Notes under the pieces: model-generated
Seen by the model: the letters and a program-made list of their open reading frames with translations, nothing else
Database searches by the model: none
What the model was told of the DNA's origin: nothing
Position numbers and translations under genes: made by a program
In this document: piece by piece, positions 17,601 to 25,831 of the stretch
How positions within the stretch are numbered: position 1 is the first letter of the stretch
How the letters are laid out: each line of letters begins with the position of its first letter
From: Manganitrophus sp963718695
GTDB taxonomy: Bacteria > Nitrospirota > Nitrospiria > SBBL01 > Manganitrophaceae
Length of the DNA: 64,000 bases
Reading direction: 5' to 3'
NCBI GenBank assembly: GCA_963718695.1
Contig: OY970371.1
Location: 3,038,001 to 3,102,000 of the forward strand

Positions 17601-17696
17601 GCGGTAGGATTCAATATTCCGTTCGAATCGATCGATTAACTCAAGAATTTTTTGTGGGGCCTGGGGCATGCGAAGCGCACTCGTTAAGAAATTCAC
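14013..17696 (-). CDS. Type IIG restriction-modification enzyme reading in frame into a Fic domain
   Basis: One uninterrupted 1227-codon frame. Residues 1-105 are a type I/IIG-like nuclease head with a PD...ExK site (Asp86, Glu100, Lys102 in FLEAKKP). Residues 370-620 are an N6-adenine methyltransferase with motif I LDPACGSGS (408-416) and motif IV NPPY (569-572). Residues about 620-940 are a TaqI-like specificity region ending in YSLAEEEIAIIEGN, where such enzymes normally stop. Residues 951-1032 are Arg/Glu/Gly-rich and look like non-native reading of another gene. Residues 1033-1227 are a Fic fold with HPFKDFNGRIGR (1161-1172). GC is lower than the hut genes on both sides. The frame may be a real fusion, or a restriction-modification gene that has lost its stop. 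Confidence 0.85.
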   Translation of the reverse strand: MNFLTSALRMPQAPQKILELIDRFERNIESYRHQAYNETQVRQEFINPFFEALGWDITNRVGYAEAYKDVIHEDAIKIGSATKAPDYCFRIGGVRKFFLEAKKPFISVKDDANPAYQLRRYAWSAKLPLSILTDFEEFAIYDCRIRPRPADKSSVGRILYLTYQEYAARWEEIASVISKEAVLQGSFDKFVTGKGRRGTSEVDAEFLTEIEGWRDALARNIALRNPRLTVRELNFAVQRTIDRIIFLRMCEDRGIEIYGQLMGLLNGENIYDRLQYIYRLADDRYNSGLFHFKAEKGRREEPDELTLRLKIDDKVLKEIIRHLYYPESPYEFSVLSADILGNVYEQFLGKVIRLTAGHRAVVEEKPEVKKAGGVYYTPAYIVDYIVRNTVGKRCEGKTPKQIAKLRILDPACGSGSFLIGAYTYLLNYHRDWYLKDGVEKHTKEIYQGAGGQWHLTTQEKRRVLLNNIHGVDIDSQAVEVTKLSLLLKVLEGENQDSLSRQLKMWRERALPDLGNNIKCGNSLIGSDYYEGRQVTMFDNEEIRLVNAFDWETEYPEIMNGGGFDVVIGNPPYAYRNATEDMVRPYYVSRYKSAEGNFDLYKFFIERGLALIRKDGYIGLIVSATFLIQPSFEKLRFLLIQSTIERLSPLGPRAFVNATVDTTIIIIQRKLPGDNHTVIIQAPQQPTDLPSAPEYGIKQSRFVSNDGYIFDYRLTDTGSKIVARLFKNFPNLETGFEFGVGINTGFIRNELVAKSKIDERYHPMVAGDGISRYGPVQSDEWIMYDKEFVQKRGKLGRSLPAEHLLSSEKILVVRTRNLSLPRRIVATLDRSRAYNLNRLSNIVVRPGYNLTGLLGILNSQLFNWFYSTHYYDYEIKPVYLRASPLAETNNPVLVNAVERMLDLHKRLEAAKTPSDKTKLQRQIDITDHQIDKLVYKLYSLAEEEIAIIEGNSIDSKATTWENEKDETGETKDDRSRRAERQTSSLAEEARHPGEGRRSTQEGAAGAGGSVDVVREPAGEYRTPEDPSEEDPDQIESTRLFETAQGKLPYPALSEQLAVALTHILEEILQSSPDQIVITSEWICLRHKDLAADLFPNWAGRYRDVNVQVGAHLPPPFYEVPILMRLFCEDLVERLRHIRPHGSDVGVLAELLAWVDWRFQWIHPFKDFNGRIGRVLLTAILYKLALPHVITAPTEADIRTEYVEALRAADQGNLRPLIEVWLRRIAEAL
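14597..14806 (-). CDS. Small Fic-antitoxin-like protein in an alternative frame
   Basis: 69 residues from ATG 14806, with GGGAGA nine bases upstream (ATG 14815 and TTG 14842 are longer options). It is entirely inside the long restriction-modification/Fic frame but in a different frame. Unlike the long frame here, its composition looks like real protein: helical and Lys/Leu/Ala-rich, with KKHDTPEKVAAAHRKVLLER then VVQSMLFESQPVS. The latter resembles the Fic-inhibitory motif [S/T]xxxE[G/N], with Ser-xxx-Glu present and Ser in place of Gly/Asn. It stops (TAG) exactly at the Fic domain boundary, the order expected of an antitoxin-toxin pair. The role is inferred. Confidence 0.65.
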   Translation of the reverse strand: MKPEKQKTIDLAALNAKLQAWQKKHDTPEKVAAAHRKVLLERVVQSMLFESQPVSIARLKTLLKKIPTK

Positions 17697-17750
17697 TGCC
17701 CAAAAGGTTACTAAAAAGAGAAACTATTGTCACGACAATTCCAAAGAAAT

Positions 17751-19445
17751 CTAGGCGATATCCGGTGGAGTTCTTATACCCTTCCTCCGCGCGGTTTCCC
17801 GCGCCTTCTCATACCCCGCATCAACATGCCGGGCCACGCCAATTCCCGGGTCCACGGTGAGGACCCGCTCTAATCTCTGCGCCCGCCGCTTGGTCCCGTC
17901 GGCGACGATCACCATGCCGGCATGGAGGGAATTCCCCATCCCGACGCCGCCGCCATGGTGGAACGAGACCCACGACGCGCCGGAGATGGCATTCAAAGCG
18001 AAATTAAGAAGCGGCCAGTCGCCGACGGCGTCGGAGCCGTCGGCCATCCCCTCCGTCTCACGATAAGGCGAGGCGACCGACCCGCAGTCGAGGTGGTCCC
18101 GCCCGATCACGATCGGACCTTTGACCTCTCCCTTTCGGACCAGATCGTTGATGATCAGACCGAACTTCGCCCGATCGCCGTAACCGAGCCAGCAGATCCG
18201 CGCGGGCAAGCCGGTGAACGGAATTTTTCTTTGCGCCAGATCGACCCATCGTTTGAGCGCCCGGTCTTTCGGAAAGGTCCCCTTCAACGCTCGGTCGATC
18301 CGATGGATGTCTTTCGGATCACCGGAAAGGGCGGCCCATCGGAACGGCCCTTTCCCTTCGCAGAAGAGGGGACGAATGTAGGCTGGAACAAATCCCGGAT
18401 ACTTAAACGAGCCATCGGGATTTTTAACCGGCACACCGGCGTCGGCCGCTTGCGCGCGAAGATTGTTGCCGTAATCGACGGCAATCGACCCGGCAGACTG
18501 CATTGCCAAGATCGCCTCCACATGGCGAGCGATCGTGTCGAGCGACCTTTGGCGATAGGCCTTCGGATCGCGCTCCCGAAGCCGGTCGAGCTCGGCGACA
18601 TCGCCGATCGGGACATACGAGAGAAGATCGTGCGCGGGCGTTTGATCGGTGACAATGTCGGGAATTTTTCCCCGCCGGATCAGCTCGGGATAAACTTCCC
18701 CGGCATTTCCAACGAGTCCGACCGAGAGCGGCTGGCCGATGCGACAGGCGGTGGCAACCCATTCGAGCGCCTCATCGAGCCGATCGGTCATCCGATCGCA
18801 ATACCCCTCCTTCACCTTCCGCTCGATCCGCTCCGGCCGGACTTCAACGTCGAGAATCACCGCTTCGTTCATTGTCGCCGCCACCGGCTGCGCCCCGCTC
18901 ATCCCCCCCATCCCGGCGGTCAAGATCCATTTTCCGCAGAGCGACTCGGTTTTAAAAGCCTGTTTGGCGATGGCGGCGAAGGTCTCATAGGTTCCTTGCA
19001 GAATCCCCTGCGTGCCGATGTAGATCCAGCTCCCCGCCGTCATCTGCCCATACATCATGAGACCCATCCGGTCGAGCCGATCGAACTCCTCAGGCGTCGC
19101 CCAGGCCGGAACGAGGTTGCTGTTGGCGAGAATGACCCGCGGTGCCTCCCGATCGGTTTTGGCGATGTAGACCGGCTTACCGGACTGGACGCAAAGGGTC
19201 TCGTCCGGCGCCAGCGACTTCAGCGCCGCAACGATCCGATGGTATTCTTTCCAGTTCCGCGCCGCCCGGCCGGTGCCGCCATAAACGATGAGGTTTTTCC
19301 AATCGACCGCCACCCCCTCGTCGAGGTTGTTCATCAACATCCGGAGCGCCGCTTCGGCATCCCAGGTCTTGCAGCTCCGCCGGGTTCCGGTCGGGGCATG
19401 GATGGGATCGGGGGGTCGGAGTTCTTCGAACATCGGCCGATTCAT
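17751..19445 (-). CDS. hutU: Urocanate hydratase
   Basis: 564 residues from ATG 19445, giving the family start MNRPMFEELRPPDPIHAPTG. The frame is open 186 codons further, but that extension is a shadow of hutG. Family motifs are YGGTGRAARNW, ANSNLVPAWAT, GMGGMSGAQPVAATMN, GNAGEVYPELI (NAD site), DQTPAHDLLSYVPIG and HHGGGVGMGNSLHAG. It converts urocanate to 4-imidazolone-5-propanoate. It overlaps the hutG stop by one base (TAATG). It is followed by the restriction-modification/Fic gene, which separates it from hutI. Confidence 0.96.
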   Translation of the reverse strand: MNRPMFEELRPPDPIHAPTGTRRSCKTWDAEAALRMLMNNLDEGVAVDWKNLIVYGGTGRAARNWKEYHRIVAALKSLAPDETLCVQSGKPVYIAKTDREAPRVILANSNLVPAWATPEEFDRLDRMGLMMYGQMTAGSWIYIGTQGILQGTYETFAAIAKQAFKTESLCGKWILTAGMGGMSGAQPVAATMNEAVILDVEVRPERIERKVKEGYCDRMTDRLDEALEWVATACRIGQPLSVGLVGNAGEVYPELIRRGKIPDIVTDQTPAHDLLSYVPIGDVAELDRLRERDPKAYRQRSLDTIARHVEAILAMQSAGSIAVDYGNNLRAQAADAGVPVKNPDGSFKYPGFVPAYIRPLFCEGKGPFRWAALSGDPKDIHRIDRALKGTFPKDRALKRWVDLAQRKIPFTGLPARICWLGYGDRAKFGLIINDLVRKGEVKGPIVIGRDHLDCGSVASPYRETEGMADGSDAVGDWPLLNFALNAISGASWVSFHHGGGVGMGNSLHAGMVIVADGTKRRAQRLERVLTVDPGIGVARHVDAGYEKARETARRKGIRTPPDIA

Positions 19446-20455
19446 TATTCTCTCCGCATAAAACCGATCCCCTTCTTCTCCCTCTTCTCCCGCTTGGCCA
19501 GCCCCGCCAAGAAATGAAGGATCAGGGCGGCCGCCAGACGGGCGGTTCGACCCTCCTGATCGAAGATCGGGTTTAATTCCATGATGTCGAAGTAGGCCGT
19601 TTTCGGATGAAGACCGGCGAGGGCGGCCGCCAGAAAAACCTCCTCGGGGGTAAACCCGTCCGGGGAGGGAGCCGAGACGCCGGGGGCAAAAGCCTGCGCG
19701 ACCGAATCGATATCGATTGAGCAAAAAATCTTTTCGGCGCCATGCCCGGCGATCTGAAGGGTCTTCTCGATCACCGCACCGATCCCCTTCCGACGGGTCT
19801 CGGAGAGAGAAAAAATCCGCGCCCTCTTGCCGATCAGATAATCGAAGTGCTCCTTGGCGTTGACCAAGCCGTTCCCGCCGATTTCGATGAAGTGATCGCC
19901 GGGAACATTTTGCAAGTTTTCGAGAATATTCCGGAAGGGGGTGCCGCTGGTCGGGATGCCGCTCACCGCCTCCCGAACATCGAAGTGCGCATCCAGGGTC
20001 CATCCGCCGATGGTTCCCTCGGTCCGCCGGGAGAGCGCCCGGACGCCGCCGAAGGTTAAATCATGGCCCCCTCCGAGGACGATCGGGATGGCGCCGAGGC
20101 CGATGATCGCCTCCACCGCGGCGGTGAGGCGAAGGTGGGTCTGCTCCACCGATTTCTCGTCCGGAACAAGATCACCGAAATCGGCCAAAGGAAGGGTTGA
20201 GAGATCGGCGTCCTGTTCGAAGTTGTAGGCGGTGCCATACCGTTTTAATTGAAGCCGGATCGCCGAAGGCCCCTCGGCGGCGCCGGCGCGACCCCCTCCC
20301 TGAACGACGCCGGCGTCCGACGGCGCTCCGAGAAGGCCGACGGCAACCGGTTGCCCCTCGTATGGCGGCAGAAGATGCCGAATTCGGATATCGGCACCAC
20401 CGACGGGCTTTTCATAGATCTGAATTTTAGCGGGCTGGACGTGCGGAATCTTCAT
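19445..20455 (-). CDS. hutG: Formimidoylglutamase (arginase family)
   Basis: 336 residues of the ureohydrolase fold. Manganese-site motifs are GGGHDLTFGG, TLDAHFDVRE and SIDIDSVAQAFAPGVSAPSPDG. The context next to hutU and near hutI makes formimidoylglutamase far more likely than arginase or agmatinase. It hydrolyses N-formimino-L-glutamate to glutamate and formamide, the direct (one-step) end of histidine degradation. It is first of the visible minus-strand hut genes. hutH is not found upstream, where a lytic transglycosylase lies instead. Confidence 0.9.
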   Translation of the reverse strand: MKIPHVQPAKIQIYEKPVGGADIRIRHLLPPYEGQPVAVGLLGAPSDAGVVQGGGRAGAAEGPSAIRLQLKRYGTAYNFEQDADLSTLPLADFGDLVPDEKSVEQTHLRLTAAVEAIIGLGAIPIVLGGGHDLTFGGVRALSRRTEGTIGGWTLDAHFDVREAVSGIPTSGTPFRNILENLQNVPGDHFIEIGGNGLVNAKEHFDYLIGKRARIFSLSETRRKGIGAVIEKTLQIAGHGAEKIFCSIDIDSVAQAFAPGVSAPSPDGFTPEEVFLAAALAGLHPKTAYFDIMELNPIFDQEGRTARLAAALILHFLAGLAKREKREKKGIGFMRRE

Positions 20456-20566
20456 CGTCCATCATTATTGCAAATCGACGATCAGATGGCAAGAAGGAAG
20501 GGGCAAGCAAACATCCGGACGGGCATTGGACGAACGGAAAGAACTTTTTCTCTTCAGGCGGTCAGG

Positions 20567-21265
20567 TCAGAGGCGGGTAATCTCGGAGGACGAAGACTCC
20601 TCTTCAGGCTCCGCGCGCTCGTCTACGCTTAAGCGGAGGAATTCTTCGTAACGCTTCATGACTTTTTCAGAATACTTTCCCGGGATCTCCTCTCCGGAAT
20701 TGATCCAGCGCGCCACGGCCGTGGGACCATAATTGTAGGCGGTCAATGCGATGGGAAGATCCCCGAATTTCAGGTAGAGATCCCAGAGATAATGAATGCC
20801 CAGTTTGATATTGATCAAGGGGTCCAAAAGGGGATCTTTCTCGTGCCAAACGATGTTGTTTGTTTCGGCCAATGCTTTTCCGGTCGTCGGAATAATCTGC
20901 ATCAAACCGACCGCCCCCTTCGGCGACATCGACCAATTATAGAAGGAACTCTCCGTGGAGATGACGGCCATCACCAATTCCGGATCGAAGCCGTACCGAT
21001 GGCTCTCTTCATTAATGAAGGTCGCCAGCTCCCGCTTTTTTTCCGGCCGCAGTCCCGTCTTGAAATTCGACAAGATCTGCAGGACCTTTTTCTCCCGCAC
21101 CTTGAGGTCCATTTCCCGAGGAGCCGCCGATAATTCAACGGAAGAGGAATGAATCGGCAAAGAGGCGGTCTGGGAAAACTCGGTCGAGAAAGGATGGAGA
21201 AGAAAAAATCCCAACGAGAGGGTAAAAAAGCAAGGTCTCATATATTTTTTCGTTTTTTGTATCAT
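20567..21265 (-). CDS. Lytic transglycosylase (SLT family), secreted
   Basis: 232 residues with an N-terminal signal (basic KKYMRP, then a hydrophobic FFTLSLGFFLLHPF run). The Slt-type catalytic domain has the Glu in MAVISTESSFYNWSMSPKGA, then GLMQIIPTTGKAL, then LGIHYLWDLYLKFGD and ALTAYNYGP. It cleaves peptidoglycan glycan strands in the periplasm. The C-terminal tail is acidic and Ser-rich (EPEEESSSSE). A second in-frame ATG eight codons in is an alternative start. The gene lies between hutG and mutS2 with no obvious functional link to either. Confidence 0.9.
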   Translation of the reverse strand: MIQKTKKYMRPCFFTLSLGFFLLHPFSTEFSQTASLPIHSSSVELSAAPREMDLKVREKKVLQILSNFKTGLRPEKKRELATFINEESHRYGFDPELVMAVISTESSFYNWSMSPKGAVGLMQIIPTTGKALAETNNIVWHEKDPLLDPLINIKLGIHYLWDLYLKFGDLPIALTAYNYGPTAVARWINSGEEIPGKYSEKVMKRYEEFLRLSVDERAEPEEESSSSEITRL

Positions 21266-21419
21266 GCGGCGCTACTTTACTAAAATTATCCCGCCGAGTC
21301 AACTCCCTCTTTCGAGGGGACTGGCAACCCCTAATAGGGATAATCTAGAAAGGGATAGAAAGGTCGGCCTTTAAAAAAAGAAGCGTAAGAGAATCCTCTT
21401 TAATTTCAGCAGGAAGCGA

Positions 21420-23780
21420 TCATTCTTCCTTCAGGGTAATGATCGTGACGGCATCTCCCCCCTCCAGAAGGTCCCCGGGGCGAAATCGTGCGACGTAGGG
21501 CGAGGTTGGTAAATATTCCCGAACGGCCTTCTTTAGCTTTCCGCTTCCATGTCCATGGACGAGGCGGATCTCCCGTCCGTTGCCCAGGATCGCCCGATCC
21601 AGAAAACGCTCCAGAATCTCCAGCGCCTCCTCCACCCGCTTCCCGATGAGATCCACGGTGGACTCGGACGACCCCGCCGATTTAAATGCCGGGGCCGTCG
21701 GAATCTCTTCTACGTTCTCCTCCATGACCCCCTCAATGGCATCGGGTGAGACAGAAAGGGTCTGGCTTCCAATCTGAACACGGACCTTTTTTAATCCCTC
21801 CGGAGCATCGAGCAAAAAGCCCTGCTTGCCGAGCGGGACGATCTCAACCCGCTGGCCGGCCCGTAACGGCATTGGAGCGGATGAGGGCTCCCTCGGGGCC
21901 GCCGTGCCGCCGGCCTTTTTTTCTATTTCCATCAGGAGACTCTGACCTTTCTTGATCAGGGCCGGATCACGCTTCTCCTTTAGAGATGCCACCAGCGTTG
22001 CAATTTCGGATCGGGCCTCCGCAACCGCTTCTGCGACTTTTTGACGAATCTTTTTCTGAATCTCCCGCTCGCTGATCGCCCAGCGGGCGGCCCCTTCTTT
22101 CTGAAGGGCGGCCGCCGTTTCCGCTTCCGTTCGAAGGGCCTCCCACCGTTGTCGCTCTTCTTCCGCCTTACGACGTTCGCGCTCCAGTTCGGAAATAATC
22201 CGTTCCAGCGTCGTTTCGTCGGGGCGAAGGTGTTCTTTCGCTCGCGCAAGGATCGAGTCGGGCAGCCCCAAACGGGCCGCCATTTCCAAGGCGGCGCTTC
22301 GACCGGGAGTTCCTAACACCAGACGATACGTGGGGGCGAGTTGTTCCAGATCGAAGGCAAGACTTCCATTCAGAAATCGAGGATCGGCCTGGGCCAGCCC
22401 CTTGAGAGAGGGATAGTGCGTCGTCGTCACAATCCGCATTCCCCGATCGGCCAATTCCGTCAAAATCGCCGCGGCAAGGGCCGCCCCCTCGGCGGGGTCG
22501 GTTGCGGTGATCAGCTCATCCAGCAGGATCAACGAGCCGTGCGGGCCGGCCTCAAGGATCGTCAAAATCTTTTGCAGATGGGCCGAGAAGCTGGAGAGAT
22601 CGCGCGAAAGGTCTTGATCATCACCGATGTCGGCAATCACGGTGGAAAAAAAGGGGATCTCTGAGCCGTCTCGGCAGGGGATGGGAAGAGCGGCCCGCAC
22701 CATCAATGCCAGAAGGCCGATCGTCTTGAGAAGAACCGTTTTCCCGCCGGTGTTCGGACCGGAAAGGATCAAAGCGCGGTGTCCCTCTTCAAGAAGAATA
22801 TCGTTCGGAACCACATTTCCCTTCCGAAGCAAGAGAAGCGGGTGTCGCGCCTCGACGAGTCGAACCGCGCCTCCTTCATTCACGCGGGGGCAGATTCCGC
22901 CGATCCGTTCGGCAAGGTTCGCCGAGGCGCGGAGAAGATCGATCTCGGCGAGAACTTCAAGATTATGCTGCAGCCGCCCCGCTTCTCTCCCGACTTCTTC
23001 GCTGAGCGACCGCAAGATCCGCTCCACTTCGCGGGAGACCGCCAACTGGGCGACCCTCAGGCGGTTGTTCGACCCGACCAGCTCTCTCGGTTCGACGAAC
23101 GCGGTGGCGCCGCTGGCCGACAAATCATGCACCACCCCTCCCTCTTTGTTCTGATCGGCGACTTTAAAAGGGAGAACATACCGGCCCTCCCGCTCGGTAT
23201 AATACGGCTCCTGCAAGAGTTTTTCATACCGGGCGGATCGAAGTATTTTTTCGAGCTGATCGGTGATGGTCTCCCGCGCCCGGGCGGCCTCGGCCGTTAA
23301 AGCGCGCAGGGCGGGCGTCGCCCCCTCCCGGATCCGTCCCTCCGGATCGACGGCCGAAGCGATCGTTTGTCTGATACCCTCCAGCGGCTCCAATTCAGTT
23401 GCAATCTGAAACAGCCGAGGGACCCCCTCTTTTCTACGAATAAAGAAAGAGCGGACCGTTTCGACCTGCTCGAGCAGATCGTGGATCCCCCGCAACTCCA
23501 CCCCCTCCAGGACGGCCCCCTTCATCGCACGCGCCAAGAAAGGACGCGGATCGATAAAAGAGGAGAGGGGGATATGGCTTCTCTCCTTTAAAAGAAGAAC
23601 CCCCTCCCAAACAATCGCAAGCCGCTCCCGAACAGCCTCGGGCCCCTCCAAAAAGGGAAGGGATCGACAGCGCTCCGCCGTGATCGGCAATGCGGCCTGG
23701 CCGGCGAGGAATTCAATGATCGCGGGCCAGCCGAGTGAGGTTAATGTCTGTTCATAAAGATGATCCGATTGCATGATCAT
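21420..23780 (-). CDS. mutS2: Endonuclease MutS2
   Basis: 786 residues, the usual MutS2 length. The core and clamp regions are followed by the MutS ATPase with Walker A LSGPNTGGKTVLLKT, the IADIGDDQDLSRDLSSFSAH signature, Walker B LILLDELITATDP and the TTHYPSLKGLA His loop. After a Glu/Lys/Arg-rich coiled coil comes a C-terminal Smr domain (VDLIGKRVEEALEILERFLD, IRLVHGHGSGKLKKAV). MutS2 suppresses recombination and, in Bacillus, acts on collided ribosomes. That link is of interest because an Rqc2-type gene lies divergently beside it. Confidence 0.96.
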   Translation of the reverse strand: MIMQSDHLYEQTLTSLGWPAIIEFLAGQAALPITAERCRSLPFLEGPEAVRERLAIVWEGVLLLKERSHIPLSSFIDPRPFLARAMKGAVLEGVELRGIHDLLEQVETVRSFFIRRKEGVPRLFQIATELEPLEGIRQTIASAVDPEGRIREGATPALRALTAEAARARETITDQLEKILRSARYEKLLQEPYYTEREGRYVLPFKVADQNKEGGVVHDLSASGATAFVEPRELVGSNNRLRVAQLAVSREVERILRSLSEEVGREAGRLQHNLEVLAEIDLLRASANLAERIGGICPRVNEGGAVRLVEARHPLLLLRKGNVVPNDILLEEGHRALILSGPNTGGKTVLLKTIGLLALMVRAALPIPCRDGSEIPFFSTVIADIGDDQDLSRDLSSFSAHLQKILTILEAGPHGSLILLDELITATDPAEGAALAAAILTELADRGMRIVTTTHYPSLKGLAQADPRFLNGSLAFDLEQLAPTYRLVLGTPGRSAALEMAARLGLPDSILARAKEHLRPDETTLERIISELERERRKAEEERQRWEALRTEAETAAALQKEGAARWAISEREIQKKIRQKVAEAVAEARSEIATLVASLKEKRDPALIKKGQSLLMEIEKKAGGTAAPREPSSAPMPLRAGQRVEIVPLGKQGFLLDAPEGLKKVRVQIGSQTLSVSPDAIEGVMEENVEEIPTAPAFKSAGSSESTVDLIGKRVEEALEILERFLDRAILGNGREIRLVHGHGSGKLKKAVREYLPTSPYVARFRPGDLLEGGDAVTIITLKEE

Positions 23781-23913
23781 TCGATCTTGCCCCTTTCCAA
23801 AACGATCCCGACTCGCACCGAGCGCTGCGGGTTGATTAAAAGAAAATGACCCGGTACAATCGAGACTTCTGCAATGGGATAAATTAACATAACGATTGGA
23901 AAAGGGTCAAACA

Positions 23914-25395
23914 ATGTCTCTGAGTGCCGGACAGATCGGGCAGGTCCTTGCAGAAATCGCTGATGCGCTGGGGGGCGGGGCGCTTCAAAAGATCGATCAG
24001 CCCCAACCCTGGAGCCTGGTCTTCGAGATTCATCAGCGGCGGGAAAGACACCACCTCTATTTTTCCGCACAGCGGCGTTTCTCACGAATTCACCTGACCC
24101 ACGAAAAACATCCCAATCCCTCCTCCCCTCCCCGGTTTTGCCAACTCTTGCGGGCGCACCTCCGTTGGAAACAGATCCTCTCCCTTGAACAGATCGGGAG
24201 AGACCGCATCGTTCGAATGACCTGCGGCTGGCCGGAAAGAGAGGGGGTCCGGAAAGAGAGCGAAAGGCCCGCGGAGAGGGTTCCCGATGCCCAAGACGCC
24301 ACGCCCGGAACCGTCTCTCTGGTCGCAGAACTGATGGGACCGGCGTCCAATTTCTTCTTACTCGACCATCAAGACGTTCTTTTAGGCTCCCTCTTTCCAC
24401 CTCCCGCCGGACGTGCGCTACAAGTCGGTCATCCCTATCTGCCTCCGGCCCTGCATCCGACCGGTCGATTCAAGGAAACGGAAATCCCCCTCGCGGAGCC
24501 GGGCCCGTTCCAATTTAACCGATCGGTCGAGGCCTATTACCTCCCTTTGCAGGAAAGGACCGCTGAGGAAGAGGAGAAAAAACGGCTACTGGTCCTCATC
24601 GACGAGGGGATTCGCCGCTGCCGAAAGAAATTACAGCAAATTTCAATCGGCCGGGCCGAGGCCGAAAAGGCCGACCGGTATCGCTATGAAGGAGAACTTC
24701 TAAAAGGCAATCTCCATCGCGTTCGGACCGGAATGACCGAGGTAAAAATCCTCGATCCGGCCCATCCCGAGCAGGGGGAGATCATCCTCTCTCTGGATCC
24801 TGCCCATTCCCCCTCGGAAAACCTGGAGCGGTTTTTTAAAAAGTATAAAAAAGCCCAAGGGGCGCAAACCGCCCTTCAGGCTCAGATGGTGAAGACGAAA
24901 AAAGAGCTGGACGAGCTGGAACGAAATCGGACGATCCTTCTGGAGGGAGGAACCATCGCCATCGAGGGGAAAGCGCCCGCTCCGACCCGCAGAGAGAAGG
25001 GAAAGCGAGCCGGCCCGCCTTCCTTCCTATCGGCGGACGGCTGGACCGCGATCGTTGGAAGAAATCATCGGGAAAATGAAGAGATCACTTTTCGAATCGC
25101 ACGGGGAAACGACCTTTGGTTTCACGCCAGGGGGGTTCCGGGATCACACCTGATCGTGCGGATGGAGCGGGGAAAAGAGATTCCCTATCAGACCCTGCTT
25201 GATGCGGCAACCCTGGCGCTTCATTTCAGCGACGCGCGGAAAGAGGGGAAGGGAGATGTCGTTTATACCTATCGGAAATATATACAGAAGCCGAAAAGAG
25301 CCAAACCGGGCGCCGTCCTCGTCTCCCAAGAGAAGAACATCTACATTGAGATCGAATCAAAGCGGTTGGAACGGCTCTTGGCAAGCACACTTTGA
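23914..25395 (+). CDS. Rqc2/RqcH-type NFACT RNA-binding protein
   Basis: 493 residues from ATG 23914, preceded by GGAAAAGGG (a TTG at 23896 is less likely). The order is NFACT-N domain (about 1-230), a central coiled-coil/HhH-like region (YEGELLKGNLHRVRTGM is the conserved GDLLxAN-type segment), and the NFACT-R domain near the C-terminus (ENEEITFRIARGNDLWFHARGVPGSHLIVR), ending KPKRAKPGAVLVS. Bacterial members bind stalled 50S subunits and add C-terminal Ala tails, or were described as fibronectin-binding proteins. It is divergent from mutS2, with about 130 bp between them. Confidence 0.9.
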   Translation: MSLSAGQIGQVLAEIADALGGGALQKIDQPQPWSLVFEIHQRRERHHLYFSAQRRFSRIHLTHEKHPNPSSPPRFCQLLRAHLRWKQILSLEQIGRDRIVRMTCGWPEREGVRKESERPAERVPDAQDATPGTVSLVAELMGPASNFFLLDHQDVLLGSLFPPPAGRALQVGHPYLPPALHPTGRFKETEIPLAEPGPFQFNRSVEAYYLPLQERTAEEEEKKRLLVLIDEGIRRCRKKLQQISIGRAEAEKADRYRYEGELLKGNLHRVRTGMTEVKILDPAHPEQGEIILSLDPAHSPSENLERFFKKYKKAQGAQTALQAQMVKTKKELDELERNRTILLEGGTIAIEGKAPAPTRREKGKRAGPPSFLSADGWTAIVGRNHRENEEITFRIARGNDLWFHARGVPGSHLIVRMERGKEIPYQTLLDAATLALHFSDARKEGKGDVVYTYRKYIQKPKRAKPGAVLVSQEKNIYIEIESKRLERLLASTL

Positions 25396-25438
25396 AAAAA
25401 ATGCGGGATCATCGGATCGACTCGGAGAGAAGAAAAAA

Positions 25439-25831
25439 TCAACCTTCCGCATACAATGTCTTCAACTCGGGACAGTACTCTTTGACCTTCAGAAGAATTT
25501 CATCCGGATTGATCGGCTTCACAATATAATCTTTCGCCCCCAACTCCACACTACGTGCCTTGGACGCCCGATCGACCTTGGCGGAGATGATCAGCACCGG
25601 AATCTGACTCATTCTCGGATTGCTCCGCATCACCTCCAGCACTCCAAAACCGTCCAGCTTCGGCATCATAATATCCAAAAGAACAAGCGCCGGCGCCTCT
25701 TCCTGGATCTTTTGGAGCGCCTCGACGCCATCCCTTGCCGCATAGGTGGAATATCCCCCCTGGTTTAAGATCACGGTTAAGATGTGGATCGTGTCTTGAT
25801 TATCGTCGACAATGAGAATTCTTTTTGACAA
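25439..25831 (-). CDS. CheY-like single-domain response regulator
   Basis: 130 residues, a receiver domain only. The acidic pair is in ILIVDDNQDTI. The phospho-acceptor Asp is in LVLLDIMMPKLDGFGVLE, the Thr/Ser switch in VLIISAKVDRASKARS, and the Lys in GAKDYIVKPINPDE. No output domain is attached. It is convergent with the Rqc2-type gene and has no kinase gene beside it, so the partner histidine kinase and the target are unknown. Confidence 0.92.
   Translation of the reverse strand: MSKRILIVDDNQDTIHILTVILNQGGYSTYAARDGVEALQKIQEEAPALVLLDIMMPKLDGFGVLEVMRSNPRMSQIPVLIISAKVDRASKARSVELGAKDYIVKPINPDEILLKVKEYCPELKTLYAEG

Noticed and set aside
19446..20003. A 186-codon N-terminal extension of the hutU frame
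   Set aside because: It is antisense-free overlap with hutG in another frame, with Arg/Gly/Ser-rich non-native composition. The family start MNRPMFEEL lies at 19445.
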